Positions 13,078 through 30,370 are shown, counted from the first letter of the stretch. The stretch: DNA of 64,000 bases from Marisa cornuarietis (GCA_004794655.1 SMMW01000588.1:1178001-1242000); one strand, 5' to 3'. The notes: a model not told the origin generated them from the sequence alone. A program made the numbers and translations.

Positions 13078-15932
13078 CATTTTTTGAGAACGCAATAAGT
13101 AATTCCTTTTTTTTGTCTCACTACACCTCTACGTCAGCTAGCCAGCCTTGTCCTGCAATCGGGTCGCGACCTCCAAGCTGGTCACGTGATAAGCGCACAA
13201 CTGAGATCAACAACTAATTGACAGTCTCACGCTCGAAGCAATTAGGTGATAAGCAACAGTTCAGATGCTATCGCGATCACATGGTTTAAGTACATCTGCA
13301 AGTAAAGACACTGGATCATTAGCTTTCCATCGTCGGCTCACGTATTTTCCTGTTCTTTTTCTTCTTCTTTTTTTTCAAACCACGCCTGATCGCTGACACC
13401 GCTGGTCTCAGCAGGGGTCTCAAAGACTCCGAGAGTCAGAGGCCGCATGCAGAAGTAATCTCACTTTCTCGCCTGAAGCCTGTAGTGTGGCAGCGCTTTG
13501 ATGAAGCTCGTCGTGCGAGTGGAGGGATGTTTTCTCACCTGTTCCTTCAATCACTACCATGCCGGACGTTGAAGTGAAACCAGTCAGTCATTCAGTCAAT
13601 TTTCTGCTTGTTTATCGTTTCTGAAACTGCAGCAGCAGCCGACCATCTCGTAAAGCATATCACAACGAGGAGTTCTCGAAGCAAAAAAGTAGGGGAAGGC
13701 TGATCTGGGAATGTCCTTTCACGAATGAGCAACTTCTTAACTCCTGATCCCTTAATGAAATGTTCCCTGATCCAGTGTAAGACCACGTGTTTATTTACGG
13801 ATTTTCATTTAAAAGTACATCAGGGTTGGCCTTTGGTGTGAAGTGTTAGCCATTCCTCCTAATATGACCACCCACACACGCACAGAGAGAGACAGAGGAG
13901 GCAGGAAAGGATAAAAAAAAAAGGAAAGGCAGACAGCGGGCAGGCAAACAGACCTTAAATTATACTGAAAAGAGTAAGAAAATAGCATGCTACCCGGGGT
14001 ACCCGGTGTCACCCGAGTGACAGAGCACAGTAAATCGCCGGGAGCAGTCAAATAAAGATGGGAGGCGAGAGACTCCTCTGGGCGCTGGTAGTGAAGTGTG
14101 TGTGTGGGGGGGGGGGGATAAAATTGCGGTGGTGCCAGCCGTTCCGCGACTTGCTCGCTCGTTCCTTCTTGTATCTGTTTTTTTGTGTGTGTTTTTCTCA
14201 TCGTGTCATCGTGTGTCCTCTCAAATTACGATATCGTCCATGTTTACGCTGCGTAATACAGAAAAGTCACAATTTATTCTGCAACATAGTGAATTGTATT
14301 CACAGGAAGCTGAAACCACTCAGAACAGGAAAACTAAACATTTTAAAACATGCTACGGACATAAACCAACCAAATATAGCCTACAACCTTCCCGTAAATA
14401 AAAGAATAATTAATGTCTCTCTCAGCCCCATCCCACCCCCACACACAGCCAAAGTCTACTCACTAAAAGATATTAAACGCAGCTACCTTAAAATAAAATA
14501 TAATGATACTTGTGTCAAAAATTCACTGTGAACTCGAGTCTGTCTACTCAATCTTCTCTTACTGCAGTTTTAATTTCTGAATTGCAGTCAACAAACCGTG
14601 AACGTTGCATTTTCCTGCGTTAGGGTAAATACATGCAGAAGAAAGATAGTCAACTGAAGGGCGATGTTTGTTGAATATGTATCTACTTTTGTCGAGATTC
14701 TCTATCACTAGTCCACATTCAATAATTAAAGTGTCAATAACCTTTGAAGACCCTCAAAAGAACTTTATATAACGTCCTCCACACTTGAAGCATTGGTTTT
14801 ACATTTGTTTACCTGGCTCTGTATTTAAGGGATTAAATAGTTACTCGTTGTTTTTTTTTTTAAACTTGGACTTTCTTTTTTTTTTTTTGACTAACGATTT
14901 AAGATAGAGTGACCAAAGAGGGTACTAAACTTTGTAACGTTTGCCTTAAATGTGTCTTCCCATATTTATTACTTAACACAGAAATTTCATTTCAGTAGTT
15001 AACTTGCCCTGGAATATTCACCTGAATAACTCGAGAAGATGGCACTAACATCGGCAGCTTTAGTAGCCTTCTCTCAGAATATTTCAAAATTTCACTAAGT
15101 ATAAATAGTGCATGGGAATAGCGAAACAAATATCTAGCGCCTGACTTCAGCAGCTGTCCAGTAATTATCCAATTTGTCGCTGATCACAGGTGGATGCTTA
15201 CTAACACATCTAACAGGTTGCTTATTCGCTCGCACACGCCGTTGACGTAGGAAGTACAAGGTAATTAAGATGTTGCAGCTTATTAAAAAACCAGCGGCAT
15301 GCGAATGGAATACAATAGCTTGTATAAGATCTCTATCTTTCTCTCCATCTTTCTTTCCTTCGTTACTCTCTATTCTTTCATTACTATGAGTCATCAGAAC
15401 TGTAGATCCTGCTAATTAATCCGCCGTTCCACACAAAGACATCGTCGAATCCTTGACCAAAGGGTGTATAGTTGCTGGGCCATCAGCCACACATAAACAT
15501 ATAGGCGAAATATATTTTGCGGAAATCTGCACCGAAGGTTGTGTTTCGACACCCGATACTGGAGTACTCTATCTCTCAGCCTCGTTGTCCTTTTCATTAG
15601 TTGTTCTGCTGTATCAGCATGGTACCGGCAATCGACAAGAGCAGTACGATGCTCCGCCAGGCATAAGTGGGTCGATTTAACAAGACCCTACCTTGACCCA
15701 CTTGCAAGTAAATAAACTGGGCACATATTCCGTGCTCCTCGCGGTCTACATGGCTGAGAGAGTCCTTCATTCTGCTCACCTTTCAAACCTGGAATCCCGA
15801 GAAAAACTGGAAAAGGTGGGGGTGGGTGGTGGCGGATGGGGGAAGGGGGCTCATGATGCAAGGTATTTCCAATCTGTGGGCAACCATGGACAAGGGTCAA
15901 TGATTAATTGGAGCAGCTGTTTGTTTTGAGGT

Positions 15933-15938
<6 letters not shown>

Positions 15939-15967
<29 letters not shown>
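15939..15967. repeat. Poly(A) tract
   Basis: 29 A residues, 114 bp before the SINE at 16081; possibly the tail of an older insertion that is no longer recognisable. Confidence 0.9.
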
Positions 15968-15970
<3 letters not shown>

Positions 15971-16080
15971 AAAGCCGTGGTCAAAATGTTCATTTATGTC
16001 GCTCGGTTGACGCTCAATGGGAGAAAGTGACCGTCAGATGGCGCTCATGTGACGTGTAGCCGGGTGGCTAATACCAAATC

Positions 16081-16359
16081 GGGAAGCGGATGGCCGAGTG
16101 GTTAGAGCGCTGGCGTCCGAACCGAGAGCACTCTGGTTCAATTCCCGATATGCGCAGCAAACTTCCCCCAGTCGACCCAGCTGACGGGAATGGGTACCTG
16201 ACTCCTTAGAGGGTTGGGGAAGGTAAGGCAGCGAGGGAGAGGAGATTGGCACCACCCTCATGTAAAAAGCTGGCCCCGAGAAAGGTGGGGTCTCTAACAC
16301 CTCACTCACCAACGACCTGAAAAGGTTATGGGATGACCTTTACCTTACTTTTTTTTACT
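16081..16359 (+). mobile_element. tRNA-derived SINE with target-site duplication
   Basis: The 5' part is a tRNA-like head with RNA polymerase III boxes: A box TGGCCGAGTGGTTAGAGCGC (16089 onward) and B box GGTTCAATTCC (16135-16145). A non-tRNA body and a T-rich tail (TTACTTTTTTTTACT) follow. Flanking copies TAATACCAAATC (16069-16080) and TAATATCAAATC (16360-16371) form a 12-bp target-site duplication with one mismatch. The head resembles tRNA-Ser/Leu type (GGCCGAGTGGTTA). This is an insertion, not a functional tRNA gene: the cloverleaf 3' half is not complete. Confidence 0.88.
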
Positions 16360-16371
16360 TAATATCAAATC

Positions 16372-17324
16372 ATCAGTTTATAACGGTGAACACAGTAATA
16401 GGTTCATCAGAGTTGTTGTTGCCTATCTCCAGTAAAGTCCAGATGGCGGGCTTGTAATCCATACGGTATCTGGCGCGTGTGCCAACTCAGGGTGTAACGA
16501 GGTGTGCTGCAGTCAGTGTAGACCTATTTATTTATTATATTTCGGGTTCCTTCGATCTGTTTACGACGTTTGACGCAAGCAAAACTGTATACATGTACTT
16601 TTATAGCGGCCACAGACAGCTATTAGCTATAATAGATATATCGTCACAGGCTTGTATCTGCACGCGTGAGTGTGCGTGCGTGCGTGCGTACATGTGTATG
16701 TGAGTTTGCGCACATGGCCTGAGTGTCACCAGATATGCTTTCAGAAGTCTGTACAAATACATCATTGTTAAGCAGTAGCCGTAATATGTACTCCAATAAC
16801 CCGACAATGTTTGGAAGTCACGGAGGGGGGGGGGTATTTCTCACTAACAGCTCTTATAGCAGTCGCGGCAAAGAAACAAACAAACAAGCAGACAAAGGCA
16901 GACAGCCTACAAGGATTTTGCGTCACTAATCGAAGATCTAGCCATGTGGGGGCCGATGTTGTCAACTGGGGCCCTTCCTACACGTTCAAGCCAGGTGACG
17001 CGGTATTGTAATAACACGATCTTCTCACCAGACACCGACCAACATGAATTACTTCTTTAATCCTTGGAATACACGAAACGTAAAACTAGCGATGGATAAG
17101 CGGTTTGATTGATTTTATCTTTTAATAATTCACTTTACATAGCATTTCCCATCTCAAACTTTTTTTTATCACTGACGAAAGAAAATCAGCGATTGGATTT
17201 CAACAGAAGTTCCCTTCATTTGATGGAGTACGACTAAACTGATGTGCGAAATGACTAGGACTCGACACTGCGTAATAAAACATCTGAGAAATAAAACTAG
17301 CAGAAACTTGTTAGTATTGTCAAT

Positions 17325-17356
<32 letters not shown>

Positions 17357-19649
17357 GTGTCGTGTGAAGAATAGTTATGCGAATGGTGATGAGGAACTTT
17401 GCAGACACGGCCAACGTCCTCGACCGAAGCTTAATTCTGCAGACAGGCCAGCGACAGCGAAAATGTCTTAAAGTGCACGAGGCACCACAGTGCACCACTC
17501 GGAGCTGGAGACGCAAACAAACAAACAAAAAAAAAAATAAGGGCGTGCGTTATCTTGACACGTCATCGGGGTTCATCAGGCTTCCCTTTCTCAGCCTCGC
17601 ACTCGGGTCACGGTCGTGCTGTCTCTCCAGTGACTAGGTACTGTGGTACCACGGAACAACCGATTGTGTGGTTATTGTCTATGATTGTTTTTTTGTTTTT
17701 TGGCACCTATAATAGACTGCCACTTTCGGCGCGCGACACACACACACACACACACACGCGTGCGCCCGCAAGCACCCTCTAAAGTGTGTTGCATACACAC
17801 AAGTTGTATAATTTCTTGATGTTTAGGAAGGAATAATGGAAGTTTACTTTAAAACCACATAAAATGTTTTACACTGTCGAAAACCATAACGAGCCTGCAG
17901 CAACTGAGACTGATATATCACAGCTTCCTCGTTCGTTATAAGCGCGTATCCCCAAGAAACTCGAACATCACTAGCCGGGTGCAAGTGTCTACTTCATCCC
18001 AGTCCGTCGACAGCCACCAGACGGGGTTGTTCAGACACTTATTGCTTTTTTTCCGTCGGGGAAGGAAGGGATGTAGAAGAGGAGGGTAGGGCTGGTGGAC
18101 GGGTGTTTCATTTCTGATGGAAAATAATTCGGCTGTTTCGTCGTTTACCCACGGCTTCTCAGACGCAAAGGCAGAGACCGGAAACGGTGGAGTCTGAGTT
18201 ACTTCCCCTTCACTGCGAGTGTGTTTATTAAAGCTCAGCTTTATTTCTTATCGTTAATTGACGTCTGTCATGTGCATTCACCATGATGTACGTCTGTGAC
18301 TTTCACCATTTCTTTTGCAAGCGTTTGTGTACAAAATATAAATGTTGCTGACAGTACTATGTAAATAACATCAAATAAACCAATGTGACTTTGCTAAAAA
18401 CTGCAGGTTCAGCTAGAAACGATACAAATTAATGTATCAGTGAATTTCCTCCACAGAACACGCCAATCAGCCTTGAAAAAAATAGGAATAGTTATTAAGA
18501 CCATATATACTGTTTAGGTTTATTATTATAATGTTCATGTTCCGAATCCCAGCGGATTTCAGCAACGAAGTGACTTCGAAATACATTGTGTTAAAATGCA
18601 CGTTAAAACTTAAGGCAATGTGCTTGTTTCTTTCACAAGAATTCGTTTGCTGAAGGTCCTATCGCAGCGGCATTTCTCGCATCTGACAACGAGACACAGA
18701 GACAAAGCAATCACTGGAACCAGGCGGGTTTTAAAAGAATGGAAATGGTCTGGAAAATGTCTCTGCCGCCCAATAAACTGAAGCACGCACGCACGCACAA
18801 ACGCTGGCGTGCACAGAAAGAGGGGAGAGAGAGAGAGAGGGGTTGAGGGCTTAGAGAAGGTAGGTAAGTAGGCGGGAGGTACAGAGCTACACTTGATCAG
18901 GAACGTCAAGCTTCGAATGTCTATTACTTCGCCTCCTGCCTCTGGGAAAATGATTTGCATTTTTCGGGCCATCGTCCCTTCCTGGCATCTGCCACCAAAA
19001 AAAAAAAGTTTCAAAATGAGGTGTCCGTAGCTGGTCACGTGATATGCTATACGCGATGACAGTTACAAAAAGTGGCTGATATAACCATGCTTTAAACCCT
19101 GGAACATGCAGGGACGGGCATGGCAGACAAAGGGGGTTGTGGTGGGAGGGGGTGGATACAAATTCTATGCACCGGCTGGGTTGCTGGCGAGGAAGTGGCA
19201 ATCCATTTGAGGCTGGTGCCGCATGACAGACACCGTGGGAGCATCGGAAGTCAACTTACACGTTCCCGCCAAAGTTAACCCAGGGTAAGCCTTTAAAAAA
19301 AAAAGAGGGGGGGGGGTGCGTGCGTGAAAGGGGAGGGGGAGACAAGTCGGTTGCAGACGGCAGCTCCGGAGTACACGAGTGAGTGAAAAGTGATTTCACC
19401 AAAGAAGTAATGTGGCCGAGAGCCGTAGGGTGCCCGTTCAAAGACGGGCTCAGGCGGTGCTAGAGTTGTCATGCGTACACATAATCACTTGTGCGTATGC
19501 TCAAGCCATCATACAGGAGCGACAGAGACGGTTTCACTCTTTCTCTCCCACCCATGCACCCACTCTCCCCTACACACACAAAAATATGAAGATGCGTATC
19601 CCCCACTGCTGTCTTTCAAAATGGTTTATGCATGCTGACCACAATGGTG
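16372..19649. other. Intergenic, nothing recognised beyond simple repeats
   Basis: Short GT/CA and purine-rich tracts (18820-18842 GA, 19300-19330 A/G-rich). No supported exon. Confidence 0.5.
17325..17354. repeat. (CA)n microsatellite
   Basis: 15 CA units; a second (CA)n lies at 17736-17757. Confidence 0.95.
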
Positions 19650-20234
19650 GTAAGAAAACTCATGTCTTATTTATTTTTTGAAGGACAAGTGAAAGTGAAT
19701 TTTTGTGTATGTTTTATATATTTTTTTCACTTGGTGCCCAATTCCTGTGTTAAATAAACTCCAACAGGTCAGGCAAACGACCAGAGTCATAACATCATTT
19801 GCAACACCTGCATAGCCTTAAGTGCACCATAGCCTGGATTAGCTCATGATCCTAAAACAAATGTGGTCCACCAGGTGATGGTTATATAATTCAACAACTG
19901 TTAATATGAACACTTACAATTTCTGAAATCAAAAAGCATACGAAGTTCAACAGGCCTGCTGCTGTATTATCAAGTCATCTTTTTCCTTTGAAACACAAGC
20001 ACCTTTAACAGTAAGGAAAACACATACACTCTTCTTCTTCATGTGCTCTGTATTTCACACCTCATGCTTCTATACACAACATAAAAATACACATACAATT
20101 TTTTCACTGATAAAAATCACATTCAGCCAAACACTATGGAGTTTTGTCAAGCAAATATGCTTGTTCAAGAAGTATCTGACAACCATCTCTGACCATCGCA
20201 AACACAACAGTTTCAGCACAGCAGTATTTAGATC
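19650..20234 (-). other. Probable 3' UTR of WDR83
   Basis: No coding similarity is seen downstream of the WDR83 stop. On the minus strand the first good AATAAA hexamer after the stop is near 19670-19676 (plus strand tttatt), so the transcript may end around 19650. The extent is inferred. Confidence 0.35.
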
Positions 20235-23160
20235 CTAGCTATCACTCTCCGCCTGTGAAGACTTCCACACAAAGACCTTGTCAGCACAAGCAGTCAAAAT
20301 GCATGGCTCAGAGTGGTGAGCCGACAAAGAGTGAACAGTTCGTGTTGAGCTGTGGTCCAGCTTGTGCACCACCTTTGCCTACAATACCAGAAGATACATG
20401 TACAAGAGAATTAATCTGTGATGGAAGAATTTAAACAAAAGCATCAGAATTCACATGCACTCTCTCTTGTTGGTTTATGACATTGGTGATCAAGCTGCTG
20501 ACTGGGAGTCGATCTCTCGAACACCACCTAAATACCTACAGTACATTGCTTGTCAAATTTAGCTTTCTAAGCCTATCAATCCCCCACCCTCACCAACAAA
20601 TGGGCATAATTTGTGTAGAAAATCATATTTTAGGATACAGCTAAATGAAGAATGAAGGAAATAAGACAATGTATATACTGACCTCGATTAGATCCCAGAT
20701 GTAAACAAACCCATCTTCAGAACCACTAAATATAAGTGTGTCCTCATTATTGAGACAGCTGTCAATTTTATACTGTGTATTTTTGTGCCCAGTAAATCTG
20801 AGAAAAAAATACAGTCATAATTACAGAAACATTTTCCTTTTGAATGACTAGCTTCACACATGCACACACACACACACATATTACACCCATCTTCACAACT
20901 AACAACCTAGGTTTGCAAATGGAATCGAACTACTGCAAGAAATATTTACACTGTTAAAGTTTATTTTACATGTCAGACAAGTTGTGGATGTGTGATGTGG
21001 CAGAACTAAGCTAGTTAACAAAATTGAAAAGTGGCTCGGCACAGTAGACACACAAAAAAAAAGATGTTGCATACCTCATTTATTGTAAGAATCATGAATT
21101 AAGCTAAACTTAAAACTGATTAAAAAAGATTACAACTCACTCATTTAGCATTTCTCCTGTGTCTTTGTCCATGAGCTTGATGGTACTGTCCTGGCAGCTG
21201 ACCAAGCTGCATTGTCCATCACGTGTAAATGTGACACTTGTGACAGCCTCTGATTCAAGGCAATGCAATTATCAGTGAGCAAGCATAGAGAATAAAGAAT
21301 ATAAACTTTAAACAGTGTCCTGGTCTGAGTCAGTGTCATGCTGTCTAGAAGGTGCATGGAGGTGGGTGGGAGTGTAAATGTTGGAGCAAGAGAGAGGGAG
21401 TGATTTGTATGCATGCATGTGCATGTGAACACATGCATGCATTTGTGTAATTTCTAGAGATTTAAATGGAAAAAATCTTAATTACAAATGAAGGAATTAA
21501 AAAAGTTACATAAATGCATGTACTAATTATATAATCAATTATATTAATATTGCATTATAGTGTGAAGAAATATTTTAATAGTGTTATTTTTACAATTAAT
21601 CCTAAAGAGTTAAAAAATATAATAAAATAATTTGAATAACTACACACTGCCAATTAAGTCAACATATAATCGTCCCACTCGTAGGTCATAACGCCTTATA
21701 CAGCCGTCTGCTGATCCTGTCAGTATTTCATGGTCAGAGACCTGGATGCTGGTGACACTATCTTTAGCTTCATCCAGTATCTGAAACATCATTTCACCAC
21801 AAAATAGAATTTATCTTAATGTTAAAATATTTTATAAATTGTACAACAGAATACATTATTTTTCTATATTTAGTTTTAGGTGCTACTTAAAGAAAATGAA
21901 ACTCCTGTTCATACTTGTATTGGTGAATGTCCACGGCTTCTGGTGTCCCATGCCCTGACTGTGCTGTCTATTGATCCAGACAAAATGACACTCGACTCTT
22001 CATTAAACCTGACACAGTTGACTGTTCCTTTACAACAAACAAACAATTTCCATGGCATATGAAGGATTAAAACAAATTCTCTATAATCTAACGCTCTAGA
22101 ATATAAAATGACTTACGATCATGACACAATTTTTGTTTTTGCATTTTCTTTTAAATAAGTTTTAAACAAATACTTGTACTCTTATGACTACTATTACTGC
22201 ATATAAATTTCAGTATTATAAGCAGACACCCTCTAGTCACAGAGGTCACAGGGAAACCCTCTGAAAAGATCATCAAAGCAACAGCTTACAAAGGCTTAAA
22301 AAACAGTCAATGGAAATTTAGAAAGAAAGAAAACATTGCTAACCTGCATGGTCACGATATTTACGCAATGTAAGCCCTGATGCAACATCAAAAAGTACAA
22401 CAGTTTTGTCCATTCCACCAGAGCAGATCTGACTATTGTCTCCAGAACCATGTGCATCCAATACCTCATGGCCATGACCAGAATATGTTTTGAGAAACAG
22501 GGCACGATGAGGGTTCCATAACTTCACTGACTTATCACTGCCACATGTGAGGCAGTAATTACTGTCCGCTGTAACATGCAATGGATAAAAATGACAGAAA
22601 ACTTTCACGGCTTAAATTACTTGAAACTACAACCTCTAAATTAACACGATACAACGAATTACATCTTGCGAACTAGAATTCTGGAAAACCATAGAATCTT
22701 TTAAAATTAATATTCAAAAATAAATTGCAATCCCTGAAACATTACTGAACAATAATGGCATATTTATGTTATACCAAGTACACAAAACATGCATAAGCTG
22801 GAACTCAAAACGCACACATATATTTAATTAATAGGTACATATACACAAACCAAGGCACAGATGTAAAGCTTACTCAACTACATTCAGCAGCTGACACAGC
22901 CACTCTTTTAAATGTTTAAGAAATGACAGGTTTTCCAAGACTTTGATGGACAATTTACTTCTCCAAATAAAACAATTAATAAAAATTATTTTTTTATAAA
23001 TCAAAACTACTATTTAGTATTTTATGAGGACAGACACGCAAAAAAAAGACAAAAATCACACGAAGTTCATGAAATAACTACCACTGAATCGAACAGCCCG
23101 GACAGCTCCTTGTTTGCAGTCCAGGACATGTTCCTTGCGATCTGGAACTTTGTATGTCAT
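20235..23160 (-). CDS. WDR83: WD repeat domain-containing protein 83 (MORG1), 7 exons, complete
   Basis: A seven-bladed WD40 protein of 305 residues (human WDR83 is about 315). In known animals it is a scaffold for the ERK cascade and a component of spliceosomal complexes. Exons on the minus strand, in order: 23160-23082, 22568-22344, 22027-21915, 21780-21648, 21249-21141, 20797-20683, 20378-20235. All introns are GT-AG and the phases join without a break; the spliced length is 918 bp with a TAG stop at 20235-20237. Near-invariant family stretches are visible: CKQGAVRAVRFS, NYCLTCGSDKSVKLWNP, SGHGHEVLD, VILSGSIDSTVRAWDTRSR, LDEAKDSVTSIQVSDHEIL and TGHKNTQYKID. The start ATG is supported by an in-frame stop at about 23182-23184 just upstream and by family length. 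The exon 4 donor is ambiguous between GTGTGT and GTGTAG; the first gives the conserved spacing (LIGKAVTSVTF). It lies head to head with MAGOH. Identification is very secure. Confidence 0.97.
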
Positions 23161-23476
23161 TTCACAAATTGGAGCCAACTTTTATAACACCGCACTTTAG
23201 CAACATTATTTGTCCTGTTGGGTTCGTTGAATAGATTAAGCTCCCTTAGACTAATCCACATTTGCATCCCCTCGCTTATTCGAAACTAATACACGAGTGT
23301 ATCTTTTATTTAACTAAATACTGCAAAATATCTTGAAAACAAAAGGGAAAAGATACATTTATTGTAAATATTAAGTAGCATAACGTTTTATGACTAAAAA
23401 TCGCTAATAGAAATCGCCGTAGTGTAGTTATTTGCTAGCTCTGCATTCAACGCTTGGCGGCGCTTCCTGCGTAAGC
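23161..23476. promoter_or_regulatory. Presumed bidirectional promoter between WDR83 and MAGOH
   Basis: The 316 bp between two divergent start codons must contain both 5' UTRs and at least the core promoters, unless there are unseen upstream non-coding exons. The MAGOH side is GC-richer (GGCGGCGCTTCC about 20 bp before the ATG) and the middle is AT-rich. A TATAAAAG on the minus strand at 23179-23186 lies only about 20 bp before the WDR83 ATG, too close to act as its TATA box unless transcripts are almost leaderless. Promoter function is inferred from geometry. Confidence 0.6.
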
Positions 23477-27601
<4,125 letters not shown>

Positions 27602-28000
27602 TCTGTCTTCATCATTTCTGCTGTGAGACATTATATTCACAACTTGTCAGTTTTTCATGTTTTAAAAATGCATATAAATAGACTACATTTCATTTCAGAA
27701 ATTTCATTTTTATGGATGTGTGTGTGTGTGTACATGCTAGCAAATGATCACAAGACAAATCTCACCTGAGATATGAGGAGAGGAAAGGGTTAAACACCTT
27801 GAGAGTTCTTCAGATCAGAAATATTGACATATTCAAAGTAATTTGCTTGTAATGCATTCATGTTTGACTTTCAAATCTTTATAAAACCTCTACATTTTCA
27901 CAATGAGATTGCTCTGTTAGGTGTGGCCATTTTCAACAAAAAGGGCATACATATAAATAATAATATTGTAAAATTAAAGCCATTTTTGGAATATTGAAAA
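27602..28000 (+). other. Probable 3' UTR of MAGOH
   Basis: AT-rich sequence follows the MAGOH stop, with a short (GT)n tract near 27717-27731. An ATTAAA variant poly(A) signal occurs at about 27973-27978, next to ATAAATAATAAT. The end point is inferred. Confidence 0.35.
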
Positions 28001-29020
28001 GAATTAATGTCTAATGGATTGACTTGCTGGACACTGGTGAATTACTGTGTAAAAGTTCTCATTATCTTGTGTTAGTTTTAATTATTTTTGGCTCGCATAC
28101 ATGCCTGTTCCCATCAACACTTGTAAATGCTCAGAAATACGGTGTTTAAAACTTGTAGATTAACATATAAGTTGCAAGGTGTTATTAAATAGTATGATGA
28201 TGAAAAATCCAGTATTACATGAGTTTCTGTTCAGACTGCACTGCCAGAGGTCAAGATATACCTATAAAGTGTTCTCAGGACACAGAGTAGTTAAAAAACT
28301 GAATGAGTATTATCTGAAAGAAAGCGGTGGGAAAATAATGTCTGCGCGAATTCCAGATAATGTAATGGGATATAAACTGGTGTATAAAATGCACATGTGG
28401 CTTCGCAAAGGCAAAACTGCATTTAGATGCTAAAGATATTTACGATTAACTGTTATGGTGAAATACTTTTTTGAATTTGATATGAGCATGTTTGTAACTT
28501 CATTACCAGGACTAAATTAAAAAAAAGGTTACAGAATAGCTTAAAAAATTATAGACCATATTTAAAATATAAATCAGTTGTGGCTAATAATTTTGCAGCT
28601 GGCAACATCATCAGTATAGGGATCTCAACGATTCATAGTTATTTCCCCTGGTTCATGGAACCTTTAGAGCTAGTCTTGATGCATAAATGATAGCCTCGAC
28701 GAGCGGTTGGTGGTAGTGATGAACCTGGGGGTCATGGCTGTGAAGGGGCTCTGCTTCATTGGTGCAATTTATTTTTTTAAAATCAATATCACTAGCATTA
28801 CACATAAAATTTCAACTTCTCTTTTTGGTAATTTCTATTTCTCTTACATTTATATTTGATGGAAAAGTGAGATTGGTGGTAAAACAAGTTAAGCTCTATA
28901 GATAGGTGTCTATTTTAACGAGATGAACAGGTTTTTACTTCTTTCCTAATAGGCAAGAAAAGCTATTAAAACAAATTATTGCTGTCTCTTAGTGTAACCA
29001 ATAACTATCCGGTCTGACAG

Positions 29021-29299
29021 GTGCAAATTGCACAACACATTTCTAATTTTAATCACCAATGTCTTAAATCTATTTTGAGATAATCAGTTTTATAGAAACC
29101 ATGCACCACAGAATTTTTAGAACTTTTAAAAAATGTTTATAAACATTTATAAATAAGGTGAAACAGCTTAAGCCAGACTTTCATTCCATCAGTGCATTTT
29201 TGACGTGTCTGTACAAAACACCTAAATTGCAGAACAGAGATTTTTGAAAAATGTTTCAAAATTTGCTTATTTAGAACAGTTTGTTTTAGAAATGTGCGA
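29021..29299. mobile_element. MITE-like element, copy 2 (degraded right end)
   Basis: Same orientation as copy 1 and collinear with it: TTGCACAACACATTTCTAA at the left end, TCTTAAATC..TTTGAGATAATCAGTTTTA, CCAGACTTTCATTCCATCAG, and TTAGAAATGTG at the right where the inverted repeat has decayed. It is older or more mutated than copy 1. Confidence 0.65.
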
Positions 29300-29665
29300 G
29301 TAGCCAAGTGTAATCTAAATATGTATTATAAAGGTTACAAAGCTTGTAGTTCAGGTTGGATAGATTATTTGTGTTGTCTCTGTGGCCTATACTTTTGTGG
29401 TTTATGATTGAGTTCCATTTTCAAAACAGGATTGAATAGGGTATCAGTCTGTTATCCTGACATAATATCAGAAAAAAATAATTTAAAAAGTTGTAAAATT
29501 GACACTTTAAAATATTCCATCCGATTAATGAATAGAAAAATAGATTTGTCAAACTTTGTGGAAAATGTCATTGAGGAGGACTGCCCTGACTAGTTTGTGA
29601 TCCAGCAGCATTCTGCTCCTCACATTACATGAATAATTACATTCAGGTGGTGTTGGTTGTGAGAG

Positions 29666-29841
29666 GATGGGGGCGATCCGGTGGCGAAACAGCACGTCAC
29701 CAATGCAGTGAAGGTTGGCTGTCCTTGGTTCAGATCTCGTATCGGGCACACTGTTCTTTCTCTGCATGTAGCATCTGTTTACAGGGCTTGCTGCCTTGCC
29801 ATGATAAAGCCTTACCTGCTGGCTCGGTGTAAAACACCAAT
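29666..29841 (+). mobile_element. tRNA-type SINE family 2, degraded copy
   Basis: Collinear with the copy at 27216: CGTCACCAATGCAGTGAAGG, GGTTCAGATCTCGTATCGGG, GCATGTAGCATCTGTTTACA, GCCATGATAAAGCCTTACCT, GGCTCGGTGTAAAACACCAA. It has more substitutions, including an altered A box, so it is older. Confidence 0.8.
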
Positions 29842-30021
29842 TACCCCTACATCCACTGGATCGTGTTGGCATACAATCACAAAAATCGATCATGTATCAT
29901 TGTGTCGTCACCAGGTGCATCCTGGGGGTATTGCAAATGTACACAAGACGAAACACAAAGTTAGTGAAGCACAGGGCATGTTCAGCGCTCTTCCTTAGAA
30001 GTCGCATTCCGCTGCGCTTTA

Positions 30022-30177
30022 TTTTCCCCACACCATGCCTCCCAAGCGCACGCTCCATAATCTAGTGGTCCCTTCCAACTCCGCGTTGAAGTCGCCCAGG
30101 ATGACTAGTTTGTCACTGGCGGGGGTGGACCTGATGAGGTGGTCTGATGATGTTCGCGAACGCAGGAGATTCAACAA
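30022..30177 (-). pseudogene. Non-LTR retrotransposon endonuclease fragment
   Basis: The minus strand encodes STPASDKLVILGDFNAELEG and then LWSVRLGGMVWGK with a stop. The (D)KLVILGDFNA motif is the conserved catalytic segment of the apurinic-type endonuclease of LINEs; the following W..vlG..GvG matches the usual continuation with some residues lost. Only about 50 residues remain. It abuts the 3' tail of another LINE at about 30178. Confidence 0.75.
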
Positions 30178-30370
30178 TAATAATGGTAATTTGTGTAGCG
30201 CATATCTTCCTTGAACAGAAAGGCTACATAAAGAAAATAATTCACACAACGCGTAAGCTGACGCAAATCAGAACGACTCGCCAAACAAACGGACAGAGAC
30301 ACATCAAGAACCATAAAAACAGGACAAAATACCTGCAAACAAAGCATACCTGGCAAGCGCAGCTTTCAAA
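30178..30370 (-). mobile_element. LINE 3' end fragment
   Basis: On the minus strand the sequence ends GATATGCGCTACACAAATTA then CCATTATTATTGTT. This is the TGCGCTATANAAAT..(ATT)n ending shared with the copies at 31391, 31970 and 62680. The upstream part is T-rich untranslated sequence (Cys/Phe/Leu-rich if translated). Confidence 0.6.

Larger units (their letters stand above)
11936..16068. other. Intergenic, nothing recognised beyond simple repeats
   Basis: Includes the interrupted (GT)n at 12971-13077 and poly-T/poly-A runs. Open frames are short and without family motifs. Confidence 0.5.

Noticed and set aside
12670..13095. 141-residue minus-strand frame with His/Thr repeats
   Set aside because: Driven by the (GT)n tract; no domain in the unique part and no splice-supported extension.
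16081..16155. Functional tRNA-Ser or tRNA-Leu gene
   Set aside because: A and B boxes are present, but the acceptor and T stems do not close correctly, and a SINE body with target duplication follows.
23179..23186. TATAAAAG as the TATA box of WDR83
   Set aside because: It is about 20 bp upstream of the ATG, so a normal start site would fall inside the coding region; probably part of the 5' UTR.
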